From the NCBI RefSeq assembly GCF_004216905.1, contig NZ_SGXJ01000002.1, positions 620,001-684,000 of the forward strand: 64,000 nucleotides of DNA. Reading direction: 5' to 3'. Position numbers and translations under genes: made by a program. Of the stretch, positions 55,929 through 64,000 are shown one piece after another (position 1 is the first letter of the stretch; each line of letters begins with the position of its first letter). This stretch comes from Kribbella sp. VKM Ac-2569. Its GTDB lineage: Bacteria; Actinomycetota; Actinomycetes; Propionibacteriales; Kribbellaceae. Below the pieces are notes generated by a model that saw only the letters and a program-made list of their open reading frames with translations, was not told the origin of the DNA and made no database searches.

Positions 55929-57209
55929 ATGTCTCGAAGCGTTTCCCGGCGGACGTTCCTGATCGGCGCCGGCAGTGTGCTCGCTCTGGCCGGCTGCGGG
56001 TCGTCCGACGACAAGGCGAGCAGTGGCGGCGGCAAGGTCGAGCTCGTGTACCGCCTGTGGGACGAGCAGCAGGAGGTCGGCTACAAGGCGGTGTTCGCGG
56101 AGTTCACCAAGCAGAACCCAGACATCACCGTCCGGATGGAGGTGCTGCCGTGGGACCAGTACTGGACCAAGCTGACCACTGAACTCGCCAGCGGCAAGGC
56201 CCCGGACGTGTTCTGGCTGACCGTCGACTACTTCCCGGACTTCGCGAGCAAGGGCGTCCTCGCGCCGCTCGACGACCTGATCTCGAAAGCCGGACTCAAA
56301 CTCGACTCGTACCACCCGAACGTCGTGCAGTCGTACAAGTTCGAGGACAAGCAGCTGGGGATGCCGAAGGACATGGGCATCGTCGGACTGCTCTACAACA
56401 AGGACCTGGTCACGAAGGCCGGGGTCACGATGCCGGCCGAGCTGACCTGGGCGCCGGACGGTTCGGGCAGCTTCCTCGAGGTGGCCCGCAAGCTGACCGT
56501 CGGCAGCAAGCAGTGGGGTTTCTGCTCCTGGAACCACAGCCAGACCCAGTGGCTGAACTGGATCGCGTCGAACGGCGGCCACGCGATGGACAAGCCGTAC
56601 GGCGCCTTCGACTTCGCGAGCCAGAAATCGGTCGAGGCCCTGCAGTTCGCGCGGGACCTGGTGTTCAAGTGGAAGGTGTCGCCGGACGGCACCCGGACCA
56701 ACCCGCCGACCGGGCAGGCGACCGAGATGTTCTACCGCGGCGAGGTCGCGATGTTCCCGGCGAACAACGCGCTGCTGCCGTTCGCACTGCCCGAGGTGAA
56801 GTTCCCGATCGGGGTCGCCGCTATGCCGGCCGGCCCGGCCGGGCGGACCGTGGTGATCAACGGGCTCTCCGAGGCGATGTTCGCGAAGACGAAACACCCC
56901 GACGAGGCCGGCAAGTTGGTCGCGTTCCTCGGTTCGGAGAAGGCACAGCGGCTGATGGGCGACGCGGGCTACATCATCCCGGCCCTCAACAACGCGGGCG
57001 CCGGCTACAAAGCGTTCTGGAAGCAGAAGGGCATCGACGTCCAGCCGTTCCTCGACTCCGCCGCCGGCAGCACCGTCAACCTCCCGATCGCCGAAGGCTG
57101 GACCGCCAAGTCCCCCGAGATCAACAAGACCGTCAACGACCTGTACCTCGACAAGGTCGGCGTACCCGACATCGCGACCGCCATGGACAAGATCGGAAAC
57201 GACAAGTGA
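55929..57209 (+). CDS. Sugar ABC transporter substrate-binding lipoprotein
   Basis: A 426-residue family-1 solute-binding protein. The N-terminus SRRTFLIGAGSVLALAGCG combines a twin-Arg-like motif with a lipobox, so Tat export and lipid anchoring are likely. The binding domain has VFWLTVDYFPDFASKGVL and MPKDMGIVGLLYNKDLV. GTG of the next gene overlaps its stop by 4 bases. Ligand inferred as an alpha-galactoside from the operon. Confidence 0.93.
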   Translation: MSRSVSRRTFLIGAGSVLALAGCGSSDDKASSGGGKVELVYRLWDEQQEVGYKAVFAEFTKQNPDITVRMEVLPWDQYWTKLTTELASGKAPDVFWLTVDYFPDFASKGVLAPLDDLISKAGLKLDSYHPNVVQSYKFEDKQLGMPKDMGIVGLLYNKDLVTKAGVTMPAELTWAPDGSGSFLEVARKLTVGSKQWGFCSWNHSQTQWLNWIASNGGHAMDKPYGAFDFASQKSVEALQFARDLVFKWKVSPDGTRTNPPTGQATEMFYRGEVAMFPANNALLPFALPEVKFPIGVAAMPAGPAGRTVVINGLSEAMFAKTKHPDEAGKLVAFLGSEKAQRLMGDAGYIIPALNNAGAGYKAFWKQKGIDVQPFLDSAAGSTVNLPIAEGWTAKSPEINKTVNDLYLDKVGVPDIATAMDKIGNDK

Positions 57210-58117
57210 AAGAACTGACGGACTCGTACGACGACTTCCAGGATGCCGGCGTACTGCGATCTCGCCTCGCGAGCGATGGTTACTTGTTCTTCCGGGGGCT
57301 ATTGCCTCGCGAAGTGGTGGCGGACGTTCACGAGCAGTTGGCTCGGATCCTTTACGACAGTGACTGGTTGGCGCGGGATGCTGATCCGCGGGAACTGGTC
57401 GCGTCGGGGCGGGCCGTGGAGGAAGGGTCGGCGGGGTTCTTCGGGGCCTATACGGCGATTCAGAGCACCGAGGCGTTTCATCGGTTGGCCGTGAGACCGG
57501 AGTTGCTGGAGCTCGCCGGCCGGTTGCTGGGCGAGGAGGCGTTCGCGCACCCGGCGCACATCTGCCGGATCGCGCCGCCGTCGCCGGGGGCGAATCCGAC
57601 GCCGATCCATCAGGACTACCGGTTCATCCAAGGGTCGGTCGACACGCTCACGACCTGGCTGCCGTTGAGTGCGGCACCGCCGGAGATCGGCGGGTTGCGG
57701 GTGCTGGCCGGTTCGCCGCGGCTCGGCGTACTGCCGGTGAAGGCGTCCGACGGGCCGGGGATGATGCGGGCCGAGGCGGACGAGAACCATCCGGAGTGGC
57801 GTACGACGTCGTACCAGCCGGGCGATGTGCTGCTGTTCGGGAGTCTGACCGTGCACGGCGCGATGCCGAACCGGACGAAGCAGCTGCGGTTGTCGGCCGA
57901 CGTCCGGTACCAGGCGTTGAGCGCGCCGATGGCCCGCGACCTGCTCGGCACCGGGAAGCCGCACTACCACCCGGACGTGCCGGACTTCTCGACCCTCACC
58001 CGCGGCTGGACCTCGACGGACTGCGTCGAGGTCCCGGCCGGGGTGCGGTTCGTGGATCGCTGGGATCCGCGCGTGGACGACGTACCGACGCCGCCGTCCC
58101 GGTTCGCTTATGCCTAA
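57206..58117 (+). CDS. Phytanoyl-CoA dioxygenase (PhyH) family protein
   Basis: A 303-residue Fe(II)/2-oxoglutarate-dependent oxygenase. The iron triad is the HQD of TPIHQDYRF plus the His of LTVHGAMPNRT. The Arg of RLSADVRYQ binds 2-oxoglutarate. Last gene of the sugar operon, overlapping the binding-protein gene by 4 bases (GTGA). Its role with a glycoside is not obvious: it may act on an aglycone or a modified sugar. Confidence 0.9.
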   Translation: MKELTDSYDDFQDAGVLRSRLASDGYLFFRGLLPREVVADVHEQLARILYDSDWLARDADPRELVASGRAVEEGSAGFFGAYTAIQSTEAFHRLAVRPELLELAGRLLGEEAFAHPAHICRIAPPSPGANPTPIHQDYRFIQGSVDTLTTWLPLSAAPPEIGGLRVLAGSPRLGVLPVKASDGPGMMRAEADENHPEWRTTSYQPGDVLLFGSLTVHGAMPNRTKQLRLSADVRYQALSAPMARDLLGTGKPHYHPDVPDFSTLTRGWTSTDCVEVPAGVRFVDRWDPRVDDVPTPPSRFAYA

Positions 58118-59025
58118 GGCTGGATGACGATCTTGCCGCGGGCGTGGCCGGACTCGCTCAGTTCCTGGGCCTTGGCCGCGTCCGCGAGCTCGAAGGTCTG
58201 GGCGATCCGGGGCCGCAGCGTGCCGTCGGCCGCCGCCTGCAGGTGCGCCTCCAGGCCGGACCGGATGGACTCGGTAGTCCCGCCGCCGCCGGACATCGTG
58301 ACGCCAAGCTCGCCCGCCGCCGCGTAGTCAGCGATCGTGACGATCCGCTCGGTGCCGCCGCGCAGCTCGACCGACTCCTTCAGGCCACCCAACCCGGCTG
58401 TGTCGAACACCGCGTCCACACCCACCGGAGCCGCCGCCCGCACCCGCTCCAGCAGGCCATCGCCGTACTCGACCGGGACCGCGCCGAGCGACTGCAGGTA
58501 CTCGTGGTTTGCGGGCGACGCCGTACCGACAACGGTCAGACCGGCCGCCTTGGCGAGCTGTACGGCGACCGAACCGACGGCACCTGCCGCACCGTGGATG
58601 AGGATCGTCTCGCCGGACTTCACGCCGAGCAGATCGAGCACGCGCTGCGCGGTCTCACCGGCCACCGGTACAGCGACTGCCTGCTCCCAGCTCACGCCCG
58701 CGGGCTTGCGCGCCACGTTCCCGCCGATCGCGTACTCGGCGTACGAGCCGCCGTCGGACCAGCCGACCACCTCGTCGCCGACCGCGAACTCGGCGCCGTC
58801 ACCGGCCTCGTCGACCACGCCGGCCACCTCGAGCCCCGGAACGGCCGGGAACACCGGGTCGATGAACCCCTTCGTCCAGCCACGGCGCACCTTGAAGTCG
58901 ATCGGGTTCACCCCGGCCGCGCGCACCTTGATCCGCACCTGCCCGGGACCCGCGTGCGGCTCCTCGACGTCCTGCACCTTCAGTACCTCGGGACCGCCGA
59001 ACTCCTCGAACACGACCGCTCGCAT
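58114..59025 (-). CDS. Zinc-independent quinone oxidoreductase-like dehydrogenase
   Basis: A 303-residue medium-chain dehydrogenase. MRAVVFEEFGGPEVLKV and RAAGVNPIDFKVRRG form the GroES-like half. VAVPVAGETAQRVLDLLG leads to the NADPH loop IHGAAGAVGSVAVQLAK. No zinc ligands are seen, so it fits the NADPH:quinone reductase branch. GGAGG precedes the ATG at 59025. The stop overlaps the PhyH stop. Divergent from the LuxR-type regulator, which may control it. Confidence 0.92.
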   Translation of the reverse strand: MRAVVFEEFGGPEVLKVQDVEEPHAGPGQVRIKVRAAGVNPIDFKVRRGWTKGFIDPVFPAVPGLEVAGVVDEAGDGAEFAVGDEVVGWSDGGSYAEYAIGGNVARKPAGVSWEQAVAVPVAGETAQRVLDLLGVKSGETILIHGAAGAVGSVAVQLAKAAGLTVVGTASPANHEYLQSLGAVPVEYGDGLLERVRAAAPVGVDAVFDTAGLGGLKESVELRGGTERIVTIADYAAAGELGVTMSGGGGTTESIRSGLEAHLQAAADGTLRPRIAQTFELADAAKAQELSESGHARGKIVIQP

Positions 59026-59165
59026 AGCACTGCCTCCATGAATTGGTTGTCGCTTCAATAAAGGTTGCGGGACGCCGCCGCATTCCCGACTGGCCGTTCG
59101 GACAGTTGTCCACCGTCCGAAAGACGGGCCCGGGTGGATGCGTCAACCGACGTACTCTGAACGGC

Positions 59166-60413
59166 ATGGAGGCGGCGGAGGTACTGGCGGCGGCGGCCCA
59201 GGTCATCGACGGGCCGACCGAGGAGCTGCTCCAGCGGCTGTCCCTCGTGACCGCGGACCTGATCCCGCACCGCGCGGTGGCCCAGCTCGCTTCGCAGTGC
59301 GCGTCCACACCGGTCACGGCGTACGGCGATCCAGCCGTGAGCGGCGCGATCACGGGAGCGGATCTGGCAGGCCTCCTGGGTACGGTGACCGCCGGGCAAC
59401 CGTGGCAGGGCGTCATCCCGATCGCCGGTGCGCAGCATCCCGTCCTCGCGGTCTCGAGCGACCGGGCGCCGCGTGGTTCGGTGGTGGTCTTCATCCGCAC
59501 GTCGGACGCCCCGACGACCGCTGACCGGACGTTGCAGGCGTTGTGGGACGTCGTCACGGCCCACATGTACCGCTTGACCCTCGAACGCGAGCCCGGCGCG
59601 TTGGCCCAGAATCGCGCGATCGCGGAAGCGCGGAACGATCTCGCGGCCGAGCTCGGGGAAGCTCATGCGGCAACCCTCGCGACGATCCTCGGCGTACTGC
59701 GGAACCAGCGGATCGACGACGCCGCGGCGCGGACGATGGCCGTCGAGATGGCGCTCAACGGCCTCGCCGAGCTGCGGACCGACACCCAGCGGGACCGGGT
59801 GTGCAGCGGCGAGGAGCCGGCGGGCCGCGCCTTCGACCGGCTCGCGGACTCGCTGCGGGCGCTGCTCCGGCACGGCCCGGTCGAGCTCGAACTGGATGCC
59901 CCGGGCAACGATCAGCTGATCCCGGCGGCCGTCGCGCACGCCGCCCGGGTCGCGGTCCGGTCGGTCGTGCTGGCGATGCTGACCCAGGACGACGTACGCC
60001 GGATCCGCGTGGCCTGGCGCTGGGACGGCAAGGAGTTGCTGTCCACGATCCGTGACGACGGTCCCGGGCGGTTGGCGAACGTACTCGATCTAGGGCAGTT
60101 GTCCGAGCGGCTCCGCCTGCACGAGGGCGACCTGGACCTCGACGCCGTACCCGGCTGGGGCTTGACGGCCCGGGTCACCCTCCGCACCTCACAAGCCCCA
60201 CTCACCGTCGCGTCCGACCCCCTGGCCGCCCTAGGCGCCCGCGAACTAGAAGTCCTCGAACGCCTGTCGCAGGGTCAGCGCAACCGCTCAATCGCCGACG
60301 ACCTCCACATCAGCGAGTCAACGGTCAAATTCCACGTAGCCAACATCCTCACCAAACTGGCCGTCAGCACCCGAACCCAAGCCGCCGCCCTCTACCACGC
60401 AACAGCGGTCTAG
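59166..60413 (+). CDS. LuxR-type regulator fused to a degenerate kinase module
   Basis: A 415-residue one-piece regulator. Residues 1-145 look like a GAF-type sensor. The region near 155-190 lies where the HisKA_3 phospho-His box would be but has ELGEAH instead of ELHD. HATPase-like remnants follow (TIRDDGPGRLANVLD, GWGLTARVTL). A LuxR helix-turn-helix ends it (GARELEVLERLSQG, ISESTVKFHVANILTKL). It probably binds DNA directly without phosphotransfer. Divergent from the quinone reductase gene, convergent with metG. Confidence 0.8.
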   Translation: MEAAEVLAAAAQVIDGPTEELLQRLSLVTADLIPHRAVAQLASQCASTPVTAYGDPAVSGAITGADLAGLLGTVTAGQPWQGVIPIAGAQHPVLAVSSDRAPRGSVVVFIRTSDAPTTADRTLQALWDVVTAHMYRLTLEREPGALAQNRAIAEARNDLAAELGEAHAATLATILGVLRNQRIDDAAARTMAVEMALNGLAELRTDTQRDRVCSGEEPAGRAFDRLADSLRALLRHGPVELELDAPGNDQLIPAAVAHAARVAVRSVVLAMLTQDDVRRIRVAWRWDGKELLSTIRDDGPGRLANVLDLGQLSERLRLHEGDLDLDAVPGWGLTARVTLRTSQAPLTVASDPLAALGARELEVLERLSQGQRNRSIADDLHISESTVKFHVANILTKLAVSTRTQAAALYHATAV

Positions 60414-61975
60414 GACTCTTCGAGGCGGGGGAACAGCGGGTCGCCCTTGGTGAGGGTGGCGCCGGCGGGGAGTTGGCCCCAGGTGCCGGTGTCCTGGACT
60501 CGTTGGTCGGTCAGGGCGCCTAGTTTTTCTTCGGCGCCGAGGAGTTCCCACAGCTTTGCGGCGGCCTTGGGCATCGTCGGGTTGTGGAGTACGGCGACGG
60601 CGCGCAGGACCTCGGCGGCGGAGTAGAGGATTGTTGCCAGGCGGGCTCGCTGGGACTCGTCCTTGGCGACCTTCCACGGCTCCTGCTCGGTGACGTACCC
60701 GTTCACGGCGCCGACCAGCTCGTTGATCGCGGCCAGGGCGTCCTGGAACGCGAGGGTGTCCAGGGCCTTGTCCGCGGTCGCGACGGTCTGCGCGAGCTTG
60801 TCCGCCAGCGCCTGCTCGGCCGGTCCGTGGTCGGTCGGCTCCGGCAGCGCGCCGTCGAAGTACTTGCCGACCATGGCCGCGATCCGGCTGGCCAGGTTGC
60901 CCAGGCCGTTGGCGAGCTCGGACGTGTAGACCGCGCTCAGGTGCTCCCACGAGAACGAGCCGTCCGACCCGAACTGGATCGTGCGCAGGAAGTAGTACCG
61001 GAACGCGTCCGAGCCGAAGTGGTCGGTGATCTCGTGCGGCGCGATAGCGGTCAGCTTCGACTTGCTCATCTTCTCGCCGCCGACCAGCAGCCACCCATGG
61101 GCGAACACCTGGCGCGGTACGGCGACCTCGGCGGCCATCAGCATCGCCGGCCAGATCACCGCATGGAACCGGAGGATGTCCTTACCCACCAGGTGTACGT
61201 CGACCGGCCACAGCTCCTCGAACCGCTCCGGGTCGGTGCCGTAGCCCGCGGCCGTCACGTAGTTCAGCAGTGCGTCGATCCACACGTAGAGGACGTGGTC
61301 CTCGTCCCACGGGACCGGGATGCCCCAGTCGAACGTCGACCGGGTGATCGACAGGTCCTGCAGGCCCTGCTTGACGAACGCGATCACCTCATTGCGTGCA
61401 CTCGCGGGCGCGACGAAGTCCGGCTGCGACTCGTACAGCTCCAGGAGCTTGTCGCCGTACGCCGAGAGCCGGAAGAAGTAGTTGGTCTCGGAGACCGTCT
61501 CCAGCTCGGTGCCGTGGATGATGCACCGCTGCGTGCCGTCCTCGTCGGTGCGGATGTCCGCGGGGAGCTTGAACTCTTCGCAGCCGACGCAGTACAGGCC
61601 CTCGTACTCGCCCTTGTAGACGTCGCCCTTGTCGTAGAGCTTCTGCCAGAACTCGCGGACCCGCTCGGTGTGCCGCTGCTCGGTGGTCCGGATGAAGTCG
61701 TCGTACGCGATGTCGACATCCGCCCACGCCGGCTTCCAGGCCTCCTCGACCAACTTGTCCGTCCACGCCTGCGGCGACATGCCCTGTGCCTCGGCGCTGC
61801 GCATCACCTTCTCGCCGTGCTCGTCGGTACCGGTGAGGTACCACTTGCGCTCGCCGCGCTGCGCGTGCCAGCGCGTCAGGACGTCCCCGGCCACCGTCGT
61901 GTAGGCGCTGCCGATGTGCGGCGGGGCCGTGACGTAGTAGATCGGGGTGGTGACGTAATAGGCCTTCTCGGACAT
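60410..61975 (-). CDS. metG: Methionyl-tRNA synthetase
   Basis: A 521-residue class I synthetase. The HIGH box is PHIGSAYTT and the KMSKS box GGEKMSKSKL. A Cys-type metal knuckle lies in the connective peptide (LYCVGCEEF). The anticodon-binding helical domain ends the protein, and no C-terminal dimerisation domain is present, as in other actinobacteria. It lies 29 bp after rsmI on the same strand and overlaps the LuxR stop by 4 bp. Confidence 0.96.
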   Translation of the reverse strand: MSEKAYYVTTPIYYVTAPPHIGSAYTTVAGDVLTRWHAQRGERKWYLTGTDEHGEKVMRSAEAQGMSPQAWTDKLVEEAWKPAWADVDIAYDDFIRTTEQRHTERVREFWQKLYDKGDVYKGEYEGLYCVGCEEFKLPADIRTDEDGTQRCIIHGTELETVSETNYFFRLSAYGDKLLELYESQPDFVAPASARNEVIAFVKQGLQDLSITRSTFDWGIPVPWDEDHVLYVWIDALLNYVTAAGYGTDPERFEELWPVDVHLVGKDILRFHAVIWPAMLMAAEVAVPRQVFAHGWLLVGGEKMSKSKLTAIAPHEITDHFGSDAFRYYFLRTIQFGSDGSFSWEHLSAVYTSELANGLGNLASRIAAMVGKYFDGALPEPTDHGPAEQALADKLAQTVATADKALDTLAFQDALAAINELVGAVNGYVTEQEPWKVAKDESQRARLATILYSAAEVLRAVAVLHNPTMPKAAAKLWELLGAEEKLGALTDQRVQDTGTWGQLPAGATLTKGDPLFPRLEES

Positions 61976-62004
61976 GTAATTAAGGGTAGTGCCGGGCGCC
62001 AGTG

Positions 62005-62847
62005 TTATTTACCAGGGTCCCGAGCAGCGAGTACGGCGTCGTACACGGTCCGTTTCGGGACGTTGAAGCGCTTCGCGACGTCGGAGATCGCCTGTTTGCG
62101 CGGCGTACCCGCCTCCTCGTCCTTGGCCACCTCCCGCGCCAGGTCCTCCGGCGTCATGACCTTGTGCGGGTCCGCGCCGGCCACCACCAGGGTGATCTCG
62201 CCCCGGACGCCCTCCTTCGACCAGGTCACGAGCTCGTCCAGCGGGCCGCGTTTCACCTCTTCGTACGTCTTCGTGAGCTCCCGGCACACCGCCGTACGCC
62301 GGTCAGCGCCGAACGCCTCGGCCATCGCCTCCAAGGACTGCGTGAGCCGGTGCGGCGCCTCGAAGAACACCATCGTCCGCGGCTCGTCCTTGAGCTCGCC
62401 GAGCCGTCGCGCCCGCTCGCCCGGCTTGCGCGGCAGGAACCCCTCGAACGTGAACCGGTCCACCGGCAGCCCGCTCAACGCGAGCGCCGTCAGCACCGCC
62501 GACGGCCCCGGTACGGCGGTCACGATGACGTCGGCCTCGATCGCTGCCGCGACCAGCCGGTACCCCGGATCCGACACGCTCGGCATCCCCGCGTCCGTCA
62601 CCACGACCACGGTCTGCCCGTCCAGGAGCGCCTGCAGCAACTCCGGCGTACGCTCCCGCTCGTTCCCCTCGAAGTAGCTGACCACCCGCCCACTCAGCTG
62701 GATCGCCAGCCCGGACGTCAGCCGCCGCAACCGCCGCGTATCCTCCGCGGCCACCACGTCCGCCTCCGCCAGCACCCGCCCCAACCGCGGCGAAGCATCC
62801 GACACGTCCCCAATAGGACTCCCAGCCAACACCAGCCGCCCGCTCAT
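62005..62847 (-). CDS. rsmI: 16S rRNA (cytidine(1402)-2'-O)-methyltransferase
   Basis: A 280-residue tetrapyrrole-methylase-fold enzyme. Visible are GRLVLAGSPIGDVSD, AEDTRRLRRLT, VVVVTDAGMPSVSDPG (SAM loop), AVPGPSAVLTALALSGLP and FEGFLPRK. A C-terminal helix-turn-helix-like region is normal. It modifies C1402 of 16S rRNA with RsmH. It leads the rsmI-metG pair and is divergent from pmt. Confidence 0.95.
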   Translation of the reverse strand: MSGRLVLAGSPIGDVSDASPRLGRVLAEADVVAAEDTRRLRRLTSGLAIQLSGRVVSYFEGNERERTPELLQALLDGQTVVVVTDAGMPSVSDPGYRLVAAAIEADVIVTAVPGPSAVLTALALSGLPVDRFTFEGFLPRKPGERARRLGELKDEPRTMVFFEAPHRLTQSLEAMAEAFGADRRTAVCRELTKTYEEVKRGPLDELVTWSKEGVRGEITLVVAGADPHKVMTPEDLAREVAKDEEAGTPRKQAISDVAKRFNVPKRTVYDAVLAARDPGK

Positions 62848-62910
62848 CCGGTCATCATCCCAGCCGCTCGCACCGACGCGGGGAGGCGGTGGTACCGGGG
62901 CGTCCGTACG

Positions 62911-64000
62911 ATGGCGGGCGTGGCTGCTGTGATCGAGGACGGAACGGTACGGCGGAGTGACGCCGGCGCGGAGCGGGAGACGCTCGGGCGGGACGTGCTC
63001 GGGAGACGGCTCCCGCCGCTCAAGGAGCGGTTGTACCCGGCGATGCCGCGGGACTTCGACGGCGGCTGGATCGCCACGCTGGTGATCACCGTGCTGGCCG
63101 GCGTACTGCGGTTCTGGCACCTCAGCACCCCGGTGAAGTTCGTCTTCGACGAGACGTACTACGCCAAGGACGCGTACAGCCTGCTCAAGTTCGGCTACGC
63201 ACGGCAGTTCATCGACCAGCCGGAGGGCGCCGCGGACAAGGCGATCCTGGCCGGCAACCTGGACGTCTTCAAGGACACCCCGAGCCTGACCGTGCACCCC
63301 GAGGTCGGCAAGTGGATGATCGCCGCCGGTGAGCAGCTGTTCGGGATGACCCCGTTCGGCTGGCGGTTCATGCCGGCGCTGTTCGGCACGCTGACCGTGC
63401 TGCTGCTGATCCGGACGGTACGCCGGATGACCCGGTCGACCCTGATCGGCTGCATCGCGGGCCTGCTGCTCGCGGTCGACGGCCTGCACTTCGTGATGTC
63501 CCGGGTCGCGCTGCTCGACATCTTCCTCGCGTTCTGGCTGGTCGCGGCGGTCTCCTGCCTGGTCGCCGACCGCGACTGGACCCGCCGCCGGCACGCCGAC
63601 ACCCTCGACAAGCCAGTCACCGACGGCGAGCGCCGTACGATCGGCCGCTGGCTGCTGATCCGGCCGTGGCGGATCGCCGCGGGTATCTGCTTCGGCCTCG
63701 CGCTCGGCACCAAGTGGTCGGCGGTCTGGGTGCTCGCCGCGTTCGGCGTGATGGCGTTCGCCTGGGACTTCGGGGCCCGGCGTGCGCTCGGCGTACGGTT
63801 CGCGTTCGTGAAGTCGGCCCTGGTCGACGGCATCCCGGCGTTCGTCAGCCTGGTGCTGGTCGCGGTCGTCACGTACGTCGCGACCTGGACCGGCTGGCTG
63901 CTGCACGACAACGCCTACGACCACAACTGGGCCGCGAGCAACCCGGCGCACGGCGTGATGAAGGTCGTGCCGGACGACTTCCGGTCGCTGCTGGCGTACC
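62911..64000 (+). CDS. pmt: Protein O-mannosyltransferase (PMT), 3' end cut by the window
   Basis: The first 363 codons of a multi-pass membrane glycosyltransferase: GWIATLVITVLAGVLRFWHL, then the catalytic loop VKFVFDETYYAKDAYS (Asp/Glu pair), HPEVGKWMIAAGEQLFG, and further helices. It transfers mannose from polyprenyl-phosphate mannose to exported proteins. It is the actinobacterial Rv1002c-type gene, divergent from rsmI as in Mycobacterium. ATG at 62911. GTG at 62920 is an alternative. The C-terminus is outside the window. Confidence 0.92.
   Translation, partial: MAGVAAVIEDGTVRRSDAGAERETLGRDVLGRRLPPLKERLYPAMPRDFDGGWIATLVITVLAGVLRFWHLSTPVKFVFDETYYAKDAYSLLKFGYARQFIDQPEGAADKAILAGNLDVFKDTPSLTVHPEVGKWMIAAGEQLFGMTPFGWRFMPALFGTLTVLLLIRTVRRMTRSTLIGCIAGLLLAVDGLHFVMSRVALLDIFLAFWLVAAVSCLVADRDWTRRRHADTLDKPVTDGERRTIGRWLLIRPWRIAAGICFGLALGTKWSAVWVLAAFGVMAFAWDFGARRALGVRFAFVKSALVDGIPAFVSLVLVAVVTYVATWTGWLLHDNAYDHNWAASNPAHGVMKVVPDDFRSLLAY

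Overview
The window is high-GC actinobacterial chromosome, most like Kribbella or a related member of the Propionibacteriales. This rests on gene content, order and codon style (frequent GTAC, many GTG starts), not on a search. No plasmid, phage, insertion sequence or CRISPR feature was seen. Two blocks carry the housekeeping order known from the eno to pmt region of Mycobacterium. The left block (1-19300, mostly minus strand) holds a DUF501 protein, ftsB, eno, mazG, a SurA-like lipoprotein, mfd, pth, rplY, prs and glmU. The right block holds ispE, rsmA, rpf, tatD, rsmI, metG and the start of pmt.

Other genes interrupt both blocks. On the left these are an RNA 2'-phosphotransferase (kptA) translationally coupled to a LysR regulator, an HAD protein, an odd aminoglycoside-phosphotransferase-like protein, and a two-component system with a membrane protein. 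From 19.6 to 28.6 kb lies an accessory stretch of small single-domain enzymes: VOC, APH, nucleotidyltransferase, PLP enzyme, NUDIX, two GNATs, 2'-5' RNA ligase and metallo-beta-lactamase fold. It ends in a tRNA-Gln(TTG) gene with an unusual T-loop. From 28.8 to 35.8 kb come a fatty-acid desaturase with a TetR regulator and a palindromic operator, then a sensor kinase, response regulator, ABC ATPase and FtsX-type permease operon closed by a strong hairpin terminator.

From 36.4 to 43.3 kb are a methyltransferase/VOC pair divergent from a MarR gene with two palindromic operators, an ABC-F ATPase, a fructosamine-kinase-like protein, and a TetM/OtrA-type ribosomal protection GTPase preceded by a translatable upstream ORF. 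The right housekeeping block is interrupted at 48.1-60.4 kb. That stretch holds an AbiEi/DUF559 protein between two copies of a palindromic repeat, an SRPBCC protein, a secreted 5'-nucleotidase, an alpha-galactoside operon (AraC regulator, short GH36 enzyme, two permeases, Tat lipoprotein binding protein, PhyH dioxygenase), a quinone oxidoreductase, and a LuxR regulator fused to a degenerate kinase module.

The least explained structures are non-coding. A 61-bp palindromic repeat occurs three times (27391, 48071, 49137), and two copies bracket the AbiEi/DUF559 gene. Two further long inverted repeats (24884-25011 and 36303-36386) share a 13-bp word. Gene-free stretches at 35748-36437 and 38170-38568 are rich in hairpins and short repeats.
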